Positions 1 through 6,208 of a stretch of 10,556 nt of DNA are shown piece after piece; within the stretch, counting starts at the first letter, position 1, and every line of letters begins with the position of its first letter. A program made the translations under genes and the position numbers. The notes below the pieces were generated by a model. That model had not been told where the DNA came from. It ran no database searches and saw nothing but the letters and a program-made list of their open reading frames with translations. The stretch comes from DTU015 sp964641455 (GTDB lineage: Bacteria; Bacillota; Sulfobacillia; Fermentithermobacillales; Fermentithermobacillaceae): contig CAZXLH010000054.1 of NCBI GenBank assembly GCA_964641455.1, positions 1-10,556 on the forward strand, read 5' to 3'.

Positions 1-536
1 GGAATACGTTCCCCATAGATGAAATGCGAGGGAAGAACGTCCTTTTCATCGGAGGAGGGATAGGCCTTGCTCCCCTCCGCTCACTCATTACTTACGTGCT
101 GTCTTCAGAACATAGAGAGGAGTTTCAAGCCGTAAGAATCATCTACGGCGCGCGAAGCTCAGGCGACCTGGTATTCAAGTATGAGCTTACAAGTTGGGGG
201 CGTAGGGACGATGTAGATCGTATTGTCACAATTGATCGCCCTGAGGATGGGTGGGACGGGCGAACAGGTTTTGTGCCTGCTGTCCTAAAGGAAGTTGCGC
301 CGCATCCTGAAAACACAATTGCTGTTACTTGCGGTCCCCCTGTAATGATTAAGTATGTCCTTCCGGTTCTGACTGACCTGGGTTTTTCGCCGGACAGAAT
401 TGTAACTACCCTTGAGATGCGCATGAAGTGCGGCATTGGCATGTGCGGGAGATGCAATATCGGCAGCAAGTACGTATGCCGTGATGGCCCGGTGTTCACG
501 TTGAGGCAACTGCTCAAGATGCCGGAGGAATACTAA
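1..536 (+). CDS. FAD/NAD(P)H-binding [2Fe-2S] oxidoreductase subunit (hydrogenase gamma / AsrB-like), 5'-truncated
   Basis: The reading frame is open from the left edge (first full codon at base 3), so the gene starts outside the window and the ATG at 24 is internal. The visible 177 residues are the C-terminal half of a ferredoxin-reductase-like electron-transfer subunit. GGGIGLAPLRS is the nucleotide-binding loop, followed by YGARSSGDL and by VTCGPPVMIK, the usual NAD(P)-domain landmarks. The end carries four cysteines spaced CX4CX2CX7C (KCGIGMCGRC, then YVC before RDGPVF), which binds a [2Fe-2S] cluster in the family that includes dihydroorotate dehydrogenase electron-transfer subunits, sulfhydrogenase gamma subunits and anaerobic sulfite reductase B. 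The short last Cys spacing and the YVCRDGPVF ending fit the hydrogenase/sulfite-reductase branch better than PyrK. It would pass electrons between NAD(P)H and an Fe-S partner in the cytoplasm. The partner genes should lie to the left. A link with the downstream catabolic locus is not evident. Confidence 0.88.
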   Translation, partial: NTFPIDEMRGKNVLFIGGGIGLAPLRSLITYVLSSEHREEFQAVRIIYGARSSGDLVFKYELTSWGRRDDVDRIVTIDRPEDGWDGRTGFVPAVLKEVAPHPENTIAVTCGPPVMIKYVLPVLTDLGFSPDRIVTTLEMRMKCGIGMCGRCNIGSKYVCRDGPVFTLRQLLKMPEEY

Positions 537-599
537 AGCAGTGTAATGAAGTATCTTCGTCAGGCCCAAGAAACAGACATTGACCAGTGGTGATAGTTC

Positions 600-609
600 A
601 GTAGGTCCA
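600..609 (+). repeat. Shared decamer AGTAGGTCCA, copy 1
   Basis: The same ten bases occur at 1798-1807. Extending to the right keeps 12 of 13 bases identical (AAT here, TAT there). Copy 2 forms the right arm of a perfect inverted repeat; the left arm is not present at the matching distance here. It may be a binding half-site for the regulator encoded between the two copies. Chance remains possible. Confidence 0.4.
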
Positions 610-677
610 AATAAAAATTAGAGATTCTAGAAGGACTTTCTTGATCCATGTAGAAAAAAGAGAGCGGGACATGAATT

Positions 678-684
678 GAGGTGG
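678..684 (+). promoter_or_regulatory. Ribosome binding site fixing the regulator start at 694
   Basis: GAGGTGG lies nine bases before ATG 694. It overlaps the alternative in-frame TTG at 676, which has no comparable site of its own, so ATG 694 is the better start. Confidence 0.75.
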
Positions 685-693
685 GGGCAGAAT

Positions 694-1740
694 ATGTCCA
701 TAGCAATCGACGAGATTATTTCCCTTCAACAGAGAATAGTTCCGGATTTGCTGGATGTGCTACTACTTAGGTATAGAATCCTTCAAACAATTTGCTTTCG
801 ACAACCTATCGGTCGACGTTCTATATCTGAACACATAGGAATAGGCGAGCGAATTGTGCGTGGAGAAGTGTATTTCTTGAGGGATGTCGGATTGGTGAAA
901 GTTGAACCATATGGTGTTATTGCTACTCAAACAGGAGAAGAAGTTATGTGGGCTCTGCAGCAGTTCATATCTTCTCTTCAGAAACTGCCTGATTACCAGG
1001 TTGAGTTGGAAAGAAGATTACACTTAGACAAGGTCATTATCATACCCGGGGATTGCGAGCATGACGAACTTGTATTTATGTCTATGGGAAAGATATTAGG
1101 GAAAATCCTAAACGGGATCTTGAAGGACGATGATATCCTTGCTGTCACGGGTGGGACAACACTATCACAATTGACTCCTTTCTTAGGAAACTACAAGAAA
1201 AGGGTGTTAGTGGTCCCCGCGCAAGGAGGTTTAGGTGAGAAAGTAGATATTCAAGCCAATGCCTTGGCAGCTAGTATAGCACAAAAACTAGGTGCGAATT
1301 ACCGTTTGTTACATGTTTCTGACGATCTTGAACAACAATCCCTGGCCCTAATAATGGAACAGCAACCAATGATTAGAGAAACAATAGCTCTCATCAAGAA
1401 AGCAGATGTTTTGGTTAAGGGTATTGGTGATGCCTATCAGATGGCTAAGCGACGCAGATTTAGCAATGAAGAAGTCCGGAATCTGATTAGTAAGAAAGCA
1501 GTTGGCGAAGCCTTGGGCTGTTTTTTTGATATTAGCGGAAAGATAGTTGATAATCGAAGCATCGGAATAAACCTGGATGACCTGGATAATATCGGGACAA
1601 TAATTGCAGTCGCTGGAGGGGCAAAAAAGGCAAAGGCTATTTTAGCTGTTTTGGAAAGCAAGAAACAACACATACTGATAACAGATTCAGCGGCTGCCAA
1701 AGAAATGTTGAAATTGCTTAACACGGAATATAGGGCTTAA
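694..1740 (+). CDS. SorC-family transcriptional regulator, CggR-like
   Basis: The product is 348 residues, close to the usual 340 for CggR. Residues 1-75 form the winged-helix DNA-binding part, including LQQRIVPDLLDVL and RYRILQTI followed by QPIGRRSISEHI and ERIVRGEVYFLRDVGLV, the pattern typical of CggR N-termini. Residues from about 105 onward form the sugar-phosphate effector domain of the SorC/DeoR-like superfamily, with AVTGGTTL (150-157), VPAQGGLGE (174-182), GIGDA (243-247) and AVAGGAKKAKAI (305-316) lining the expected phosphosugar site. In Bacillus, CggR represses the gapA glycolytic operon and is released by fructose-1,6-bisphosphate. Here no gapA follows. The next gene is an FGGY kinase, so this is more likely a paralogue tuned to a locus-specific phosphorylated metabolite, probably acting on its own promoter and that of the kinase. 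The family call is firm; effector and targets are inference. A TTG at 676 would add six residues. Confidence 0.9.
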   Translation: MSIAIDEIISLQQRIVPDLLDVLLLRYRILQTICFRQPIGRRSISEHIGIGERIVRGEVYFLRDVGLVKVEPYGVIATQTGEEVMWALQQFISSLQKLPDYQVELERRLHLDKVIIIPGDCEHDELVFMSMGKILGKILNGILKDDDILAVTGGTTLSQLTPFLGNYKKRVLVVPAQGGLGEKVDIQANALAASIAQKLGANYRLLHVSDDLEQQSLALIMEQQPMIRETIALIKKADVLVKGIGDAYQMAKRRRFSNEEVRNLISKKAVGEALGCFFDISGKIVDNRSIGINLDDLDNIGTIIAVAGGAKKAKAILAVLESKKQHILITDSAAAKEMLKLLNTEYRA

Positions 1741-1786
1741 ATGAAAGAGAGAAGTTATTTTTACATGAAGTGGGACGCTTTATGAA

Positions 1787-1811
1787 CATATGGACATAGT
1801 AGGTCCATATG
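1787..1811. promoter_or_regulatory. Perfect inverted repeat, candidate operator for the kinase operon
   Basis: CATATGGAC (1787-1795) and GTCCATATG (1803-1811) are exact reverse complements separated by the seven bases ATAGTAG. Arm centres are 16 bases apart. The right arm contains most of the decamer shared with 600-609. There is no T-run, so a terminator is unlikely. An operator for the adjacent SorC-type regulator is the simplest reading, but an mRNA hairpin about 70 bases before the GTG start is also possible. Confidence 0.55.
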
Positions 1812-1867
1812 GAAAACGGATTGGCTTTACTCCAGCCTTCAGTGATTGAAAAAGCTAACATGACAGA

Positions 1868-1873
1868 GAGAGG
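1868..1873 (+). promoter_or_regulatory. Ribosome binding site fixing the kinase start at GTG 1881
   Basis: GAGAGG lies seven bases before GTG 1881. The in-frame alternatives ATG 1809 and ATG 1860 have no good site before them. Starting at 1881 also places the first FGGY motif (GVDIGTT) at residue 6, as is normal for the family. Confidence 0.65.
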
Positions 1874-1880
1874 ATGCCAA

Positions 1881-3386
1881 GTGGTTTACTTATTAGGGGT
1901 TGACATTGGTACTACTAATGTAAAGGCAGCATTGTTTGATACTCACGGTAATCGTATTTGCGTTGTAAATGAAGGCTATCCAACTTATCGCCCGTTTCCC
2001 GGATGGGTCGAGCAAGATCCGAATCATTGGTGGAGTGCAACAGTTAGAACCATCTCACGATTAGTGAGCACGGTAAGAGTTGAACCTGAGAGAATCCGAG
2101 CTATCGGATTGTCCGGACACGTACGCAGCGCGGCTATTCTTGATAGAGACTTCCATCCTATTCGAAATGGCATTGTGTGGTCAGACACAAGAACTGAGGC
2201 AGAATGCCGTTGGCTTAATGAGAAAATGGGACATGAGTTCATTAACATAACCGGTAACAAAGCTGCTACGACTTTCTCCTTGCCTCAGATAATCTGGTTA
2301 AGAAATAACCATCCACATCAATACGAGAAAATCTCACACATATGTACACCAAAGGAATTCGTGATCCACAAGCTTACCGGTGTCTTTGCCGGTGATGTTT
2401 CGGATCAATCAGGTTCCTTGCTGATGGATGTCAAAAAACGAAATTGGTCTGAGCAACTGTTAAGCAAACTGGAGTTGCCACGGGAATGGTTTCCTCCTTT
2501 ATATGAGTCGCAAGAGGTTATTGGTGAGATCGGGGCTTACGCATCTAAACATACAGGATTACAAGAAGGAACACCTGTCGTAGCCGGAGGTGGTGATAAC
2601 TCCTGTGCGGCAATTGGCAGTGGTATCCACAGACAAGGAATAGCTTTGATTATCATTGGGACAGCCGGTATTGTTCTATCTCAACTGGATGAGCCCAAAG
2701 GAGATTCTGAGGCAAGGCTTGATCTGTTTTGCAATTCAATACCAAATAAATGGTATCTCATAGGTCTAATACAATCAGCCGGGTTTTCTCTTCAATGGTT
2801 AGCAAATAGATTACTTGAGGAAAGAAACGCTGACTTGAAACCCAATTATCAATTGTCCTCGTCAGAGTGGTTAAGCACGGTCGAGAGGAAGCTTGCTTCG
2901 ATACCGCCGGGTAGCGAGGGGCTGGTCTTTCTGCCCTATTTACAAGGTCAGGGGAGTCCGAACAGAGATCCCAAAGCAACAGGGGTTTTCTATGGCATTA
3001 GTGGTGCCCACAAAAACGAGCATCTGATTAAGGCTACTATGGAAGGAGTTGGTTTTTGCATACGCCAGTGTATGGATGTCCTGCGGCAGAGAACAGAGAT
3101 TAATGAAATAAGGTGTGCAGGAAAAGGGGTAACCAACAAGACATGGCTGCAAATTGTGAGTGACATTTTGGGGCAGCCGATATGGACTGTTGCAACAGAT
3201 GAAGAGACATCATTAGGGGCTGCTATCTTAGCCGGAGTTGGGGTCGGTATTTTTGACACGATAGAAGAAGGCTGTAATAACATGGTCAAAAAAGGTGAGG
3301 AGTGTACGCCTGATAACACTAGGGTTAGACGTTTCGAAGAGTGCTATGGCTTGTTTAACTCTATTTCTTCAAAACTAGATATTTAG
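1881..3386 (+). CDS. FGGY-family carbohydrate kinase, xylulokinase-like
   Basis: From GTG 1881 the product is 501 residues, the usual length for FGGY kinases, which phosphorylate sugars or polyols with ATP in the cytoplasm. The phosphate-binding loop GVDIGTTNVKAALFD is at 6-20, GWVEQDPNHWW at 41-51, VAGGGDNSCAAIGSG at 234-248 with Asp239 as the expected catalytic base, and GQGSPNRDPKATGVF at 356-370. The region around 413-431 (AGKGVTNKTWLQIVSDI) is the adenosine-binding segment. IVWSDTRTEAEC and LTGVFAGDVSDQSGS match the XylB branch. However, the substrate loop SGQMHG of D-xylulose kinases reads SGHVRS here (78-83), replacing the Met-His pair, so D-xylulose is doubtful. The kinase is followed 124 bases later by the ureohydrolase on the same strand and preceded by a phosphosugar-type regulator, which suggests its product may be the inducer. 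Longer forms starting at 1809 or 1860 are possible but less likely. Confidence 0.9.
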   Translation: MVYLLGVDIGTTNVKAALFDTHGNRICVVNEGYPTYRPFPGWVEQDPNHWWSATVRTISRLVSTVRVEPERIRAIGLSGHVRSAAILDRDFHPIRNGIVWSDTRTEAECRWLNEKMGHEFINITGNKAATTFSLPQIIWLRNNHPHQYEKISHICTPKEFVIHKLTGVFAGDVSDQSGSLLMDVKKRNWSEQLLSKLELPREWFPPLYESQEVIGEIGAYASKHTGLQEGTPVVAGGGDNSCAAIGSGIHRQGIALIIIGTAGIVLSQLDEPKGDSEARLDLFCNSIPNKWYLIGLIQSAGFSLQWLANRLLEERNADLKPNYQLSSSEWLSTVERKLASIPPGSEGLVFLPYLQGQGSPNRDPKATGVFYGISGAHKNEHLIKATMEGVGFCIRQCMDVLRQRTEINEIRCAGKGVTNKTWLQIVSDILGQPIWTVATDEETSLGAAILAGVGVGIFDTIEEGCNNMVKKGEECTPDNTRVRRFEECYGLFNSISSKLDI

Positions 3387-3496
3387 CAGGAATAGGAGTC
3401 TACTGTTTTTCAGGGGGTGATACTGATAGGTCTCTCCAAAGCCAGCTTGTAGATGGGAGGGATGGAAAATCACTATTCTTGATTTGGATATACATT

Positions 3497-3502
3497 AAGG
3501 AG
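3497..3502 (+). promoter_or_regulatory. Ribosome binding site fixing the ureohydrolase start at TTG 3511
   Basis: AAGGAG overlaps the first base of the alternative GTG codon at 3502, so that codon cannot be the start served by this site. TTG 3511 lies eight bases downstream and is the better start. Confidence 0.7.
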
Positions 3503-3510
3503 TGAAAGTA

Positions 3511-4467
3511 TTGAGACAATCTAGGAGCCTAAAAGACACACCGAGATATTGCGGGATTCCAACATTTCTCAACAAACCGCATACAAGGGAATTGGACGGA
3601 GTAGATATTGCAATTCTTGGAATACCATTTGAGATGGGTTCTGCGCCTGGGAATATCCATGCGCCTCGCGCTATTCGCAATGTATCCTGGTTGGTAAGAT
3701 CCACAAATAGCTACCATCTATATGATACTTCCATGTTGAAGATTGTCGATTATGGAGATGTTACAGCTTATCCATCACAATATGAGAAGACATTCGCTAA
3801 CATCGAAGAAGAAGTGACTGAGATTGTTAAAGCAGGTGTTGTTCCCATTTGTGTAGGTGGCGATCATTCAATAACATATGCCGAGCTTAAGGCCATGAAC
3901 AAGGTATATCCGGAATTGGCGCTGCTCCAGTTTGATGCTCATACAGATACACATGACAGTTATTTTGGCGATCAAAGGTTCACAAGTGGTAGCGTTTTTC
4001 GCAGGGCTGTTGAAGAGAATCTGATTGAGCCTGGAATCTCGGTTCAGATTGGTTTGCGGGGAACACTCTATTCAGAAAATGATTACAAAGTCTCCGAGGA
4101 CCTTGGTTTCCAGGTAATCACTGCAGAAGAAGTTCAAGAGGTCGGTATAGAGGAAGTAGTCTCCAAAATCATCAACAGACTGGAAGGTAAGAAGGTATTT
4201 CTGAGTTTCGATACTGATGTGCTGGATCCTGCCTTTGCTCCCGGTACTGCCAGGCCTGAGCCGGGCGGATTGACGTCCAGTGAAGTCTTTCGCATACTTA
4301 GGCGTTTAGAGAGAATTGACTATGTTGGCTTTGATACCGCAGAGTTCAATCCTTCTCATGATGTGGGGGATATCACTGCCGTACTGGTAGCAAACATTAT
4401 ATTTGAGTTCGTTAGCTTAATCGGACTGAAGAAAGATCGGAACGATAGTTCAAGAGAAGGAGTATGA
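3511..4467 (+). CDS. Ureohydrolase (arginase/agmatinase superfamily), substrate uncertain
   Basis: The product is 318 residues, typical for the family, which hydrolyses guanidino compounds to urea plus an amine using two Mn (or Ni) ions. Metal-binding motifs are complete: GGDHS (116-120, His119), DAHTD (142-146, Asp142, His144, Asp146) and SFDTDVLDP (232-240, Asp234, Asp236). VQIGLRG (178-184), APGTARPEPGGLTS and Glu278 in AEFNPSHD are further family landmarks. Overall it looks most like agmatinase (SpeB). Three differences at the active-site rim stand out. The HGT motif, whose His corresponds to the proton-shuttle His141 of rat arginase, reads SGS (Ser159-Ser161). GTGTP reads GTARP (Arg248). 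The N-terminal RxGxRxGPxAIR reads GNIHAPRAIR. These suggest a substrate other than agmatine, possibly another guanidino or formimino compound. The stop overlaps the first possible start of the importer binding protein, so the two are co-transcribed and the imported solute is the likely substrate or its precursor. Confidence 0.85.
   Translation: MRQSRSLKDTPRYCGIPTFLNKPHTRELDGVDIAILGIPFEMGSAPGNIHAPRAIRNVSWLVRSTNSYHLYDTSMLKIVDYGDVTAYPSQYEKTFANIEEEVTEIVKAGVVPICVGGDHSITYAELKAMNKVYPELALLQFDAHTDTHDSYFGDQRFTSGSVFRRAVEENLIEPGISVQIGLRGTLYSENDYKVSEDLGFQVITAEEVQEVGIEEVVSKIINRLEGKKVFLSFDTDVLDPAFAPGTARPEPGGLTSSEVFRILRRLERIDYVGFDTAEFNPSHDVGDITAVLVANIIFEFVSLIGLKKDRNDSSREGV
4457..4462 (+). promoter_or_regulatory. 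Ribosome binding site fixing the binding-protein start at ATG 4473
   Basis: AAGGAG lies inside the end of the ureohydrolase gene. It is one base from ATG 4464, which is too close, and ten bases from ATG 4473. The second therefore fits better and also gives a cleaner signal peptide (MYKKISL). Confidence 0.65.
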
Positions 4468-4472
4468 GATTA

Positions 4473-6107
4473 ATGTATAAGAAAATCAGTTTGTGTTTAG
4501 TCCTGACTTTACTACTGTCGCTTACGATAATTACTACTCCTTTTGTCAGTCATGGAAAATCTAAAGACACACTGATTATTGGAGTTGCAAACACCCCACC
4601 CACCATTGACCACGAAGTGGGCGCAGGGATGGCATCCCAGTACATGATCCTGGATAACGTTATGGCTCCCGGAGCTATGTTTCCGTTGGTAAGATCGAAA
4701 GAACCCGGAATGGATCATGTACTGGTTCCGGATCTAAGCGATCTCACAAATTTGCAGCCTCAGTTGTATGAAAGCTGGGAAGTATCTCCCGACCGAAAGA
4801 CTGCAACTTTTCATTTGAGAAAAGGTGTCAAGAGCGCCTATGGCAATGAACTGACCACCAAAGATGTGCTATGGAAATATGAGAGGCATTTTGCTCTGGG
4901 TGCGGTAGGTCGTTTTGTTATGGCTGTAACTGACATCTATGGTACGGAAAACATTAAGATCATAGACGACTATACTTATGTCACGGAATCCACGAGTCCA
5001 AATACCTTACAAGAATTGGTTTCCACAAACCTATATGACACCATATGGGATTCTACTGAAGCAAGAAAACACGCTACGCCTGATGATCCTTGGGCACAAG
5101 ATTGGATATCAAGACATGGCGGAGGATTTGGTGCGTATTATGTTGCAGACTGGGTTGCAGGTCAGCATGTTATGCTTAAGGCCAACCCAAATTACTGGCA
5201 AGGAAAGCCCAAAATCAGTACGGTGATCTTCAAGGTAATTCCGGAAAGCTCAAATCGTGTAGCTATGCTCAAGAGGGGAGAGATTGACATAGCTACTGAA
5301 CTTGCACCTAGAGAGGTCGATTCCTTGAAAGGAGCACCTGGGGTAAAAATCGTTAGTATTCCTGCAAATACAAATGATTTCCTTGTTCTAAATCAGAAGT
5401 TGGTAGAGCCGTTCGCAGACAAGCGTGTAAGACAGGCTATTAACTATGCAATTCCACAAGACGCGATTGTTGAGACGGCTTACTATGGCCAGGCTAAACC
5501 ATGGCATGCAGTGATTCCGTCAATGATACCCGGAACCATGAACGAGAAAGAGTGGAAGTACAATTACGATTTGGGTAAAGCGAAAAAACTACTGGATGAG
5601 GCCGGTTATGGAAATGGATTCAGTGTCGAACTGTATTATTCTGCAGGGTGGCCGGCTCATGAAACAGCAGCTGTCATGGTTAAAGATAGTCTGGAGAAAA
5701 TCGGAGTAAATGTTGATTTGAGAAAAACCCCAACAGGCTCGTTTGACACTCTTGTCCGGTCATACGAAGCACCTTTTGCCATTCTTCATGAATACCCTGC
5801 CATACCTAATCCTTTCTTCAGCAGTTCATTATACTATTTGAGCAAACGCGCAGGGGGCGCTTATGGTGCATTCGGCTATTATGACAGCCCTGTTCTAGAT
5901 GACTTATTGTTGAAGGGAGTCGAGACCTGGCCATTGTCGGAGCAGTATAAAATAGCCGACAAAGCGCAAAGAACAATTATGGAAGACGCTCCGATGGGAT
6001 GGTTGGTTGAATCTTACTATACAGCCGGTGTTCGTGATAATGTCGAAAACTTCAACTGGAATTTTGCCAGCCAAGGAACTTGGTTCCACCTGATGAGCAT
6101 TAAGTAA
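4473..6107 (+). CDS. ABC importer substrate-binding protein, family 5 (DppA/OppA-like)
   Basis: The product is 544 residues, normal for family-5 solute-binding proteins. Residues 1-28 form a signal peptide: MYKKIS, a leucine-rich core, then SHG before Lys29 as a plausible signal peptidase I site. There is no lipobox; the only Cys near it (Cys8) sits before the hydrophobic core and follows Leu. The protein would thus be secreted or periplasmic rather than a lipoprotein, unusual for a monoderm Firmicute. PDRKTATFHLRKGVKSAYG with the following LTTKDVLWKYERH is the family signature region. KANPNYWQGKP, DKRVRQAINYAI and ETAAVMVKDSLEKIGVNVDL are further hallmarks. The family takes up di/oligopeptides but also nickel, opines, glutathione, haem and some sugars, so the name 'dipeptide' should not be taken literally. 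Context points to a guanidino- or amidino-containing solute. The gene is translationally linked to the ureohydrolase and followed by a stem-loop. Confidence 0.92.
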   Translation: MYKKISLCLVLTLLLSLTIITTPFVSHGKSKDTLIIGVANTPPTIDHEVGAGMASQYMILDNVMAPGAMFPLVRSKEPGMDHVLVPDLSDLTNLQPQLYESWEVSPDRKTATFHLRKGVKSAYGNELTTKDVLWKYERHFALGAVGRFVMAVTDIYGTENIKIIDDYTYVTESTSPNTLQELVSTNLYDTIWDSTEARKHATPDDPWAQDWISRHGGGFGAYYVADWVAGQHVMLKANPNYWQGKPKISTVIFKVIPESSNRVAMLKRGEIDIATELAPREVDSLKGAPGVKIVSIPANTNDFLVLNQKLVEPFADKRVRQAINYAIPQDAIVETAYYGQAKPWHAVIPSMIPGTMNEKEWKYNYDLGKAKKLLDEAGYGNGFSVELYYSAGWPAHETAAVMVKDSLEKIGVNVDLRKTPTGSFDTLVRSYEAPFAILHEYPAIPNPFFSSSLYYLSKRAGGAYGAFGYYDSPVLDDLLLKGVETWPLSEQYKIADKAQRTIMEDAPMGWLVESYYTAGVRDNVENFNWNFASQGTWFHLMSIK

Positions 6108-6128
6108 GAAGAATATCCTGAATTCTCG

Positions 6129-6168
6129 GGAGGCCGGTAACCGGCGTACCCCGCTTGTGCCGGCCTCC
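6129..6168 (+). promoter_or_regulatory. GC-rich stem-loop between binding-protein and ATPase genes
   Basis: GGAGGCCGG (6129-6137) pairs perfectly with CCGGCCTCC (6160-6168) around a 22-base loop. A competing small hairpin GCCGG-TAA-CCGGC (6133-6145) uses the same left arm, and a third pairing joins CCGGC (6141-6145) with GCCGG (6159-6163). No T-run follows, so it is not a classical terminator. As in other importer operons, such a structure could protect the 3' end of the binding-protein mRNA or act as a partial terminator, lowering expression of the membrane components. This role is inferred from position. Confidence 0.65.
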
Positions 6169-6208
6169 AAATGTCTTGCTTTATATCAATTTAAAGAGGT
6201 TAGGAATA

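Larger units (their letters stand above)
537..693. promoter_or_regulatory. Intergenic region upstream of the regulator, probable promoter/operator
   Basis: No gene fits here. It holds the decamer AGTAGGTCCA (600-609), which recurs at 1798-1807 in front of the kinase gene, and an AT-rich stretch (610-630). A CGGGAC hexamer at 665-670 is followed six bases later by TGA, resembling one half of the CggR operator of Bacillus (CGGGAC-N6-TGTC). It lies just before the ribosome binding site of the regulator gene, a position that would suit autoregulation. No convincing -35/-10 pair or terminator for the preceding gene could be picked by eye. Confidence 0.4.
1741..1880. promoter_or_regulatory. Regulatory gap between regulator and kinase
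   Basis: This stretch carries the inverted repeat at 1787-1811. A TTTACA at 1760-1765 could be a -35 element, with TATGAA at 1781-1786 as a poor, too closely spaced (15 bases) -10. TGGGAC at 1771-1776 followed after six bases by TGA resembles a CggR half-operator. An open frame starting at ATG 1809 runs through it, but that ATG lies inside the inverted repeat and lacks a ribosome binding site. I therefore treat the stretch as untranslated. Confidence 0.45.

Noticed and set aside
24..536. A complete 170-residue gene starting at ATG 24
   Set aside because: The frame continues upstream to the window edge with family-like residues (NTFPIDEM before the nucleotide-binding loop), so it is a truncated larger protein.
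676..693. TTG 676 as start of the regulator
   Set aside because: The ribosome binding site overlaps it and is well spaced for ATG 694.
1809..1880. Kinase N-terminal extension from ATG 1809 or 1860
   Set aside because: There is no ribosome binding site, ATG 1809 lies inside the inverted repeat, and the extension would put 24 non-family residues before GVDIGTT.
3387..3510. A guanidine riboswitch or strong promoter before the ureohydrolase
   Set aside because: I looked for ykkC-type conserved segments and for ACGR-loop hairpins and saw none. No good -35/-10 pair was found either; a covariance-model search would be decisive.
6155..6208. Start of ATPase 1 at TTG 6155
   Set aside because: The segment would be translated through the GC-rich stem-loop and lacks a ribosome binding site; ATG 6209 has one.
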